Assembly: GCA_964593405.1 (NCBI GenBank)
Contig: CAZQIO010000019.1
Coordinates: forward strand, 1-10,558
Length of the DNA: 10,558 nucleotides
Direction: 5' to 3'
Source of the DNA: CAZQIO01 sp964593405
GTDB taxonomy: Bacteria > Patescibacteriota > Minisyncoccia > Minisyncoccales > GBS-2
Shown here: positions 6,578-10,558 of the stretch, piece after piece
Position numbering within the stretch: position 1 is the stretch's first letter
Layout of the letters: each line of letters starts with the position of its first letter
Program-made: the position numbers and the translations under genes
Notes under the pieces: model-generated
Told to the model about the DNA's origin: nothing
Database searches by the model: none
Seen by the model: the letters and a program-made list of their open reading frames with translations, nothing else

Positions 6578-6640
6578 GGGCCGGGAGCAGGCACCCACAG
6601 AAGACCTACCATTGGGGTAACAACCCTCCCGGCCCTTTTT
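6578..6640 (+). ncRNA. Candidate small closed RNA of about 63 nt, also acting as terminator
   Basis: The perfect 10-bp stem GGGCCGGGAG (6578-6587) with CTCCCGGCCC (6626-6635) encloses 38 nt and is followed by TTTTT (6636-6640). Inside, ACCC (6593-6596) can pair with GGGT (6615-6618). The predicted transcription start coincides with the first stem base, so the whole transcript would be one closed structure. Its reverse complement carries the same conserved blocks as the 5737-5814 module, so the functional strand is uncertain. It has no coding potential that I can see. Not recognised as a known family. Confidence 0.5.
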
Positions 6641-6679
6641 CACATCTTGACATTGTTTTTTGCGATGCAAAAATAAAAT

Positions 6680-6735
6680 AAGATCTACCCAAAGAGGGGC
6701 CACAGATCTTCGCAAACTGAGGTCGACAGTTTGCG
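6680..6735 (+). promoter_or_regulatory. Structured 5' leader of the hibernation factor gene (two hairpins)
   Basis: Hairpin one: AAGATCT (6680-6686) with AGATCTT (6704-6710), around a 17-nt loop that holds a possible CCC/GGG pairing. Hairpin two is perfect: CGCAAACTG (6711-6719) with CAGTTTGCG (6727-6735) and a 7-nt loop. They abut, so they could stack. No adjacent T-tract follows. A raiA-linked structured RNA (the raiA motif) has been reported upstream of raiA genes in Firmicutes and Actinobacteria; I cannot tell whether this leader is related. The leader between 6641 and 6764 contains no gene. Confidence 0.5.
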
Positions 6736-6764
6736 TCAAAAGGTTTTTTAAAACTCAAAAAGAG

Positions 6765-6791
6765 ATGGCAAAGAAAAAGAAAAAGAAATAA
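6765..6791 (+). CDS. Possible lysine-rich leader peptide (MAKKKKKK)
   Basis: A nine-codon frame (ATG GCA, six alternating AAG/AAA lysine codons, TAA) ends 4 nt before the hairpin that masks the hibernation factor start region. Poly-lysine on A-rich mRNA is known to slow or stall ribosomes, so this could be a stalling leader. Against it, there is no Shine-Dalgarno sequence at a usable distance, and A-rich DNA makes lysine runs cheaply. Confidence 0.25.
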   Translation: MAKKKKKK

Positions 6792-6795
6792 TTCA

Positions 6796-6819
6796 ATCCC
6801 CGCCAACTTTGGCGGGGAT
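6796..6819 (+). promoter_or_regulatory. Hairpin masking the hpf ribosome-binding region
   Basis: A 9-bp perfect stem, ATCCCCGCC (6796-6804) with GGCGGGGAT (6811-6819), has a 6-nt loop and seven G-C pairs. The 3' arm holds the only G-rich Shine-Dalgarno-like tract (GGGG, 6814-6817) upstream of the hibernation factor ATG at 6830, as well as the first two bases of an alternative ATG at 6818. When folded it should block initiation, so it is a candidate translational switch. Confidence 0.55.
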
Positions 6820-6829
6820 GAAACTACCA

Positions 6830-7273
6830 ATGGAAATTTCAATTAAGAAAAAAAACGTTGAGTTAAGCTCAGAGGTAAAAGAGTTGATTGCAAAGCAAAT
6901 CAAATCTTTAGAAAAGTTTGCCAGGAATATCTTTGCTGAAGAAAAAGAAAGAAAATTTCTAAAAAGACAAAAGCCGTTAGCTAAAGTTGAGGTTGAGTTA
7001 GAAAAGATCACAAAGCATCAAAAAGGGCCGTTTTTTAGAGTAGAGTGTCAAATTGCTTTTTTGGGCAGAGTAATTAGGGCAGAAAAAACAAGCGAAAATT
7101 TAGAAACAGCCCTTTCAAAAGTTAAAGAGAGCTTGCAAAGAGAACTAAAACAGTATAAAAAAAAGATAGCAGCAAAATTTAAAAGAGGAGCAAGAACAGC
7201 AAAAAGGGAATTTTTAGTTTCAGAAGCTGCAAAAAAGAAAGAAGGGAAAAGAGTTTGGAGAGAAGGAATATAA
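6830..7273 (+). CDS. hpf: Ribosome hibernation promoting factor (HPF/RaiA family)
   Basis: 147 residues from ATG 6830. The N-terminus MEISIKKKNVELSSEVKELI matches the start of the S30AE domain (beta strand, then helix). AKVEVELEKI, then GPFFRVECQIAFLGRVIRAEKTSENLETALSKVKESLQREL (about 67-106), supply the remaining strands and the second helix. The protein binds in the 30S mRNA/tRNA channel and silences ribosomes in stress. The tail (about 107-147) is strongly basic and lacks the extra dimerisation domain of long HPF. I prefer ATG 6830 because it gives the family's usual N-terminus; ATG 6818 and TTG 6809 are in frame, but lie inside the masking hairpin. Its mRNA probably ends, at least partly, at the three-way junction that begins at its own stop codon. 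Confidence 0.9.
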   Translation: MEISIKKKNVELSSEVKELIAKQIKSLEKFARNIFAEEKERKFLKRQKPLAKVEVELEKITKHQKGPFFRVECQIAFLGRVIRAEKTSENLETALSKVKESLQRELKQYKKKIAAKFKRGARTAKREFLVSEAAKKKEGKRVWREGI

Positions 7274-7377
7274 AAAAGATGGTCGCTTTTTTTCCTCTTT
7301 GTTTTTGGCAAGAAAATTTAATTCTCTTGCCACAGCTTCCTGGAATTTTTTTCCAGGGGGTAAGCGACCATCTTTTT
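7273..7377 (+). promoter_or_regulatory. Three-way-junction structure with terminal U-tract between hpf and speD: terminator or attenuator
   Basis: A 16-bp perfect closing stem (7273-7288 with 7362-7377; core GATGGTCGCTT/AAGCGACCATC) encloses two hairpins: TGGCAAGA (7306-7313) with TCTTGCCA (7325-7332), and CCTGGAA (7339-7345) with TTCCAGG (7351-7357) around a T5 loop. The 3' arm ends in TTTTT (7373-7377), so it can terminate transcription. A second GCTT at 7335-7338 could compete with 7285-7288 for AAGC (7362-7365). speD starts 10 nt later, with no promoter or Shine-Dalgarno sequence visible, so polyamine operon transcription probably depends on read-through here. The opposite strand also ends in a T-run, so a bidirectional terminator is possible, but no converging gene exists. 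Confidence 0.7.
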
Positions 7378-7387
7378 AACCAAAAAC

Positions 7388-7771
7388 ATGAAAACAAAGA
7401 GGGCCTTATGGGCCATAGCCAAAAACAATCTAAATTCGATAGGACAACATTTGATCGTGGATTTTTGGGGAGCACAACAGGTGGAAGACCCAAAAAAATT
7501 GGGAGAGTTTTTGATTGAAGCAGCAAAAAAGGCAGGAAACACTCCTTTGAAATTTTCTTACCATAAATTCAATCCCCACGGTATCACGGGGATTTTATTG
7601 TTGGCAGAATCTCACATTGCCTTTCACTCTTGGCCAGAGTTTGATTATTTAGCAATTGACATTTTCACTTGCGGTAAAAAGACATTTCCTGAAAAAGCTT
7701 TAAGATATTTAAAACAAAAATTAAAACCCAAAAAAATTAAAGTTTTGAAAATCGAGCGGGGCAAAATATGA
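7388..7771 (+). CDS. speD: S-adenosylmethionine decarboxylase proenzyme (prokaryotic class)
   Basis: 127 residues, the normal size for the bacterial/archaeal one-domain proenzyme. It cleaves itself to make a pyruvoyl group and then decarboxylates AdoMet to the aminopropyl donor for polyamine synthesis. The motif LAESHIAFHSWPEFDYLAIDIFTCG holds the cleavage site E74/S75. His80 and Cys95 lie at +5 and +20 from the serine, the same spacing as the processing and catalytic His and Cys of the Thermotoga enzyme. GQHLIVDFWG (19-28) is the usual first strand. The 3' end overlaps the bpsA start in ATGA (7768-7771), so the products are made together. There is no Shine-Dalgarno sequence before ATG 7388. 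Confidence 0.95.
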   Translation: MKTKRALWAIAKNNLNSIGQHLIVDFWGAQQVEDPKKLGEFLIEAAKKAGNTPLKFSYHKFNPHGITGILLLAESHIAFHSWPEFDYLAIDIFTCGKKTFPEKALRYLKQKLKPKKIKVLKIERGKI

Positions 7772-8877
7772 AAAAATTAAAAGAACTTTATTTTCAATTT
7801 TTAAAGTTTAAGGAAAAATCGATCGTAAAAGACAAAAAATTTTGGTTTGGGGTTGAACAAATCAAACCGAATTCAGCTCAAATGAGGGAATTTTTTTTAA
7901 ATTATGAAAGAGAAAGCTTTTTTGATTTTTGCAAAAACCTCAAAAAAATAATTTTTTCAAAAAACTCACTCTGGGAGCCAATTTTTAGTTTTTCTACCGA
8001 TAGTTGGTTTCCCTATTATTATTTTCAGTTTCTAAAAGAAAAAGAAATCGTTGAATTTAAAAGGAATGGAAAGATTGTTTTGAAAAAAAGGTGGCTTTTG
8101 AACTTTTTGCCAAAACCATTGAGCGAAGAAGAAATAAAGTTGAAGATTGAAAAAAAATTGAATCGAAAATTAAATTTAGACGATCCCTCAAACTCAATTT
8201 TTTTTGGGCAGGCAAAAGCTGAGTTTGACCAACTTCCAATTTCGACATCTTCAGCCATTTTTTTTGTATCAAAAATTTTAGAATACCTTCCTCTTTTTAA
8301 AAAGTTTTTGTTTGTTGGCGATGACGATTTTGTTTCAATTTATTTGTCTTTGGTTCAGCCAAAAATAGAGTCTGTTGTAGCAGACATTGACGAACAACTT
8401 TTGGGAAAAATCGAAAATCTTTCTAAAAAATTTCATTTGAAAATCAAAACAAAAAAGATTGATTTTTTTCAAAATAAAAATTTAACAGAAAAGTTTGTTG
8501 GCTTTTTAACCAGTCCTCCTTATACTTTTGAGGGGACAAAGGCGTTTGTCAATTTTGGAGTAAGACAATTTGGCAAAGATGGAGGATTTGTTTTTTTGAA
8601 TTTGGCAGATGAAGCAATAGGACATCGTCATATTTTCTTGCTTGAATTTTTTGCTAAAAAAAGAATGATAGTTGAAGAAGTGATTAAAAATAAGGCTTAC
8701 TATCCTTGGAACATTGTTCATCCAGAAGATAAAATTATTTTTGAAAGATACAAGGTCTTTTTTGACCAAGAGAAAATAAAAAAAGCGCCAATGATTGCCT
8801 CTTCTTTTTGGATTTTTTCCTTTGTCCCTTTCGAAGTTAAAAGGCCAAAAAAGCAACCTTTTTATGCCTATTTATGA
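7768..8877 (+). CDS. bpsA: N4-bis(aminopropyl)spermidine synthase family (branched-chain polyamine synthase)
   Basis: 369 residues, close to the roughly 350-370 of the family (PF01861, formerly DUF43). The enzyme uses decarboxylated AdoMet to add aminopropyl groups to an internal amine, forming branched polyamines. Visible motifs are FDQLPIS (153-159), the cofactor-site GDDDFVSIYLSL (184-195) in a Rossmann-like fold followed by VVADIDEQLL (203-212), and the active-site SPPYTFEG (249-256). The N-terminal 110 residues are a helical/winged-helix-like region, usual for the family. It is coupled to speD by ATGA upstream and to the flavoprotein gene by ATGA downstream. The family is best known from hyperthermophilic archaea and Thermus-like bacteria, where branched polyamines stabilise nucleic acids. 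The exact acceptor here (spermidine, aminopropylagmatine or homospermidine) is unknown. Confidence 0.88.
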   Translation: MKKLKELYFQFLKFKEKSIVKDKKFWFGVEQIKPNSAQMREFFLNYERESFFDFCKNLKKIIFSKNSLWEPIFSFSTDSWFPYYYFQFLKEKEIVEFKRNGKIVLKKRWLLNFLPKPLSEEEIKLKIEKKLNRKLNLDDPSNSIFFGQAKAEFDQLPISTSSAIFFVSKILEYLPLFKKFLFVGDDDFVSIYLSLVQPKIESVVADIDEQLLGKIENLSKKFHLKIKTKKIDFFQNKNLTEKFVGFLTSPPYTFEGTKAFVNFGVRQFGKDGGFVFLNLADEAIGHRHIFLLEFFAKKRMIVEEVIKNKAYYPWNIVHPEDKIIFERYKVFFDQEKIKKAPMIASSFWIFSFVPFEVKRPKKQPFYAYL

Positions 8878-9446
8878 GGGTGTTAGTTTTATTTATTAAC
8901 GGTTCTCCAAGAAAAAGCGGAAAGACGACCAAATATTTAATGGAAGTGGAAAAAGGAGCAAAAAAAGAAGGTGCTGAGACAAAATTAATCCATTTAATAG
9001 ATTTTAAAATTTTGCCCTGTTTGGGATGCTACAGCATTTCCCCAAAAAATTGCACTTTTCCTTGCAAGCAAAAAGATGATATGGAAAAAATTTATCCTCT
9101 TTTGCTCAAAGCCAAAGGAATTGTTTTGGGTTGCCCGAGTTATTGGTTTTCACCCTCTGGTTTGGTAAAAAATTTCATCGATAGGTTAACTTGCCTTGAA
9201 AACAACGGCTACTTATTAGAAGAAAAAGTTTTTGCTGCAGTGGCTGTGGCCCAAGAATCTGGCGGTGATGAAGTTTCCCATTATTTAATTTCAGTCTTCA
9301 ACGAAATGGGATGCTTAATTCCTCCTTTTGCCACTCCATTTTTTAATGAAAAAGGAATCGGCACTTGGCAAAAGAAAGAATTAATAAATTTGGGCAGAAA
9401 CATAGTTAAGTTGGCAAAGCTTTTAGAAAAAGCGAAGTTGCTTTAA
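8874..9446 (+). CDS. NAD(P)H-dependent FMN reductase / iron-sulfur flavoprotein family
   Basis: 190 residues with a flavodoxin-like fold. The phosphate-binding loop GSPRKSGKTTKY (10-21) contacts FMN phosphate. GCPSYWFSPSGLVKNFIDRL (86-105) is the second flavin loop typical of the family. A cysteine cluster CLGC...C...C (Cys49, 52, 60, 64) in ILPCLGCYSISPKNCTFPC resembles the compact Fe-S motif of Isf-type flavoproteins, but with different spacing, so an actual cluster is uncertain. It lies inside the polyamine operon with ATGA coupling to bpsA, yet has no established step in that pathway. It could be a redox helper, or simply a co-transcribed housekeeping flavoprotein. Confidence 0.85.
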   Translation: MRVLVLFINGSPRKSGKTTKYLMEVEKGAKKEGAETKLIHLIDFKILPCLGCYSISPKNCTFPCKQKDDMEKIYPLLLKAKGIVLGCPSYWFSPSGLVKNFIDRLTCLENNGYLLEEKVFAAVAVAQESGGDEVSHYLISVFNEMGCLIPPFATPFFNEKGIGTWQKKELINLGRNIVKLAKLLEKAKLL

Positions 9447-9447
9447 A

Positions 9448-9990
9448 ATGATTCCGACAAAATTTTTTTTAACAAAAGGAGTTGGGATTCACAAAAATTA
9501 TTTGCAAGCTTTTGAGTTAGCTCTAGAAAAAGCCGGAATTTCAAAGTTTAATTTAGTTTCAGTTTCTTCAATTTTGCCTCCAAATTGCAAAAGAATTTCA
9601 AAAAAAGAGGGGTTAAAATATTTAAAGCCAGGCCAGATTGTTTTCGTTGTTTTATCAAAAAATGCAACCAACGAACCAAACAGATTAATAGCTGCTTCGA
9701 TAGGTTGTGCAATTCCAGCAGACAAAACTCAGTACGGTTATATTGCCGAACATCATTCTTTTGGTCAAACTCAAAAAAAAGCCGGAGAATTTGCTGAGGA
9801 TTTGGCAGCTTCGATGTTAGCATCTACCTTGGGAATTCAGTTCGATCCAGATCAGGCTTGGGATGAAAGAGAAAAGGTTTTTAAAATGTCAGGAGAAATT
9901 GTGTACACTACAAACATTACCCAAACTGCCAAAGGTCATAAAGATGGTCTTTGGACTTGCGTCGTAGCAGCTGCTGTTTTTGTGCCATAA
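9448..9990 (+). CDS. pdaD: Pyruvoyl-dependent arginine decarboxylase
   Basis: 180 residues, the usual size. It converts arginine to agmatine, the entry step of polyamine synthesis in archaea and some bacteria. The motif NLVSVSSILPP (35-45) contains the Ser-Ser self-cleavage site (Ser40/Ser41), where Ser41 becomes the pyruvoyl group. GYIAEHH (97-103) carries the conserved Glu (E101), which matches the catalytic acid of the Methanocaldococcus jannaschii enzyme. The N-terminus PTKFFLTKGVGIHKN and the strand KDGLWTCVVAAAVFVP complete the family pattern. It begins one base after the flavoprotein stop and sits 2 nt ahead of the DHS-like gene, so it is clearly one operon. Agmatine must then be processed by a ureohydrolase that is not in this window. 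Confidence 0.94.
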   Translation: MIPTKFFLTKGVGIHKNYLQAFELALEKAGISKFNLVSVSSILPPNCKRISKKEGLKYLKPGQIVFVVLSKNATNEPNRLIAASIGCAIPADKTQYGYIAEHHSFGQTQKKAGEFAEDLAASMLASTLGIQFDPDQAWDEREKVFKMSGEIVYTTNITQTAKGHKDGLWTCVVAAAVFVP

Positions 9991-9992
9991 AA

Positions 9993-10558
9993 ATGTCAAG
10001 GGAAAAATATTTTAGGAAAAAATTAAAGACAATTGAAGTCAAAAAAGAAAAGAAAATTTCTCAACTTTTGAGAGAAATGGCTCAAACTGGATTTCAAGGA
10101 AGAAAGCTTGGAGAAGTAGTTGAGGTTTGGGAAAGAATGCTGAGGGAAAAAGATTGCACTATCTTTTTTGGCTTTGCAGGGTCAATGTCAACAACGGGAC
10201 AGTGGAAATTGGTTAAATGGTTAATGGAAAATCGTTTCATTGATGTTTTAGTTTCAACAGGGGCTAATATTTCAGAAGATATTCAAGACACCCTTCACGG
10301 TTACTATCAGGGCCATTGGTTAGTTGACGATCATGAACTTTGGAAATATAAAATTTTCAGGTATTATGATGTTTTCACTGACGGAAAAAAGTATAGGAAA
10401 ATGACTGATTTGATCAAAAATTTCATTAAAACTTTAGATTCTGAATATCATTATTCAACTAGAGAATTTTGTTATCTTTTTGGAGAGTTTTTAGCAAAAA
10501 AGAAGATAGATTCTCTTTTGGCGACGGCCTACAAAAAGAAAGTTTGGGTTTTTTCTCC
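9993..10558 (+). CDS. Deoxyhypusine synthase-family protein, N-terminal part, cut by window edge
   Basis: 188 codons without a stop to the right edge. Matching DHS signatures are MAQTGFQGRKLGEVVEVWERM, DCTIFFGFAGSMSTTGQW, DVLVSTGANISEDI, and DDHELWKYKIFRYYDVF. The family uses NAD to move an aminobutyl group from spermidine, forming deoxyhypusine on eIF5A/aIF5A or, in divergent members, homospermidine or another polyamine. Bacteria lack hypusinated IF5A, and the gene sits in a polyamine operon. A small-molecule acceptor (homospermidine- or spermidine-forming activity) is therefore more likely than protein modification. The catalytic lysine region is near the C-terminus and outside the window, so activity cannot be checked here. 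Confidence 0.9.
   Translation, partial: MSREKYFRKKLKTIEVKKEKKISQLLREMAQTGFQGRKLGEVVEVWERMLREKDCTIFFGFAGSMSTTGQWKLVKWLMENRFIDVLVSTGANISEDIQDTLHGYYQGHWLVDDHELWKYKIFRYYDVFTDGKKYRKMTDLIKNFIKTLDSEYHYSTREFCYLFGEFLAKKKIDSLLATAYKKKVWVFS

Noticed and set aside
6647..6679. Second promoter before hpf (TTGACA 6647-6652, TAAAAT 6674-6679)
   Set aside because: The spacer is 21 nt, too long for a normal sigma-70 promoter, and no better -10 lies at 16-18 nt. I left it out of the feature list, although weak activity is possible.
6792..6820. tRNA or tmRNA T-arm (TTCAATCC followed by a G-C stem)
   Set aside because: The stem pairs the wrong bases for a T-loop. No acceptor stem, anticodon arm or tmRNA tag can be found around it.
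6488..6842. Minus-strand reading frames across the hpf leader
   Set aside because: The frames run through hairpins and promoter elements, have no recognisable domain or ribosome-binding site, and are explained by chance openness.
7255..7542. Reading frames across the three-way junction on both strands
   Set aside because: They cross the terminator structure and overlap hpf or speD antisense or out of frame, with no protein-like composition.
1..10558. Alternative genetic code (TGA as glycine, as in Gracilibacteria/Absconditabacteria)
   Set aside because: TGA ends several genes at the family's expected C-terminus, including within ATGA overlaps (bpsA, GT-C, sugar transferase), so TGA is a true stop.
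7388..10558. Archaeal origin of the whole window
   Set aside because: The polyamine genes are archaeal in style, but hpf, the sugar-phosphate transferase, the ligase, bacterial promoters and U-tract hairpin terminators point to a bacterium.

Overview
The window is AT-rich, densely packed bacterial DNA. It most resembles a Candidate Phyla Radiation (Patescibacteria, Parcubacteria-like) genome. The reasons are the style of the envelope genes (polytopic sugar-phosphate transferase, O-antigen-ligase-like protein with a TPR tail), a small PaaX/Cas2-like protein, a hibernation factor, very short intergenic gaps and many ATGA overlaps. TTGACA/TATAAT-type promoters and U-tract terminators argue against an archaeon. 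TGA acts as a normal stop. The organism assignment is inference; no rRNA gene is present.

Left part (1-3648, minus strand): a surface-glycan operon. In transcription order it encodes a polyprenyl-phosphate sugar-1-phosphate transferase, a DPM1-like family-2 glycosyltransferase, a GT-C membrane glycosyltransferase, and the start of a GT4-like glycosyltransferase that leaves the window. The conserved tail of the family-2 enzyme lies out of frame inside the start of the GT-C gene, which points to a one-base indel. Diverging from this operon (3687-5696, plus) is a 669-residue Wzy/WaaL-like protein with C-terminal TPRs, apparently read from a leaderless mRNA. Together these could prime, extend, and ligate or polymerise a surface polysaccharide.

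Middle part (5697-6830): the most unusual region. A 192-residue winged-helix plus Cas2-fold (PaaX-like) gene is bracketed closely by two 40-bp imperfect copies of one palindromic repeat. Further out lie two GC-rich modules with good promoters and U-tract hairpins: a small-RNA candidate at about 5737-5814 and another at about 6578-6640. These two modules share the same sequence blocks in opposite orientation and in circularly permuted order, so the whole region has a nested near-symmetric layout. A structured leader with a MAKKKKKK mini-ORF and a Shine-Dalgarno-sequestering hairpin then precedes the ribosome hibernation factor gene (6830-7273).

Right part (7273-10558, plus): a 105-nt three-way-junction structure ending in a U-tract separates the hibernation gene from a tight polyamine operon. 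The genes are AdoMet decarboxylase (speD), a branched-chain polyamine synthase homologue (bpsA), a small Fe-S/FMN flavoprotein, pyruvoyl-dependent arginine decarboxylase (pdaD), and a truncated deoxyhypusine-synthase-family gene. Arginine would give agmatine (PdaD), SpeD would give the aminopropyl donor, BpsA would add aminopropyl groups, and the DHS-like enzyme would transfer aminobutyl groups. This gene set is typical of thermophilic archaea and some thermophilic bacteria, and is surprising in a presumed reduced genome.
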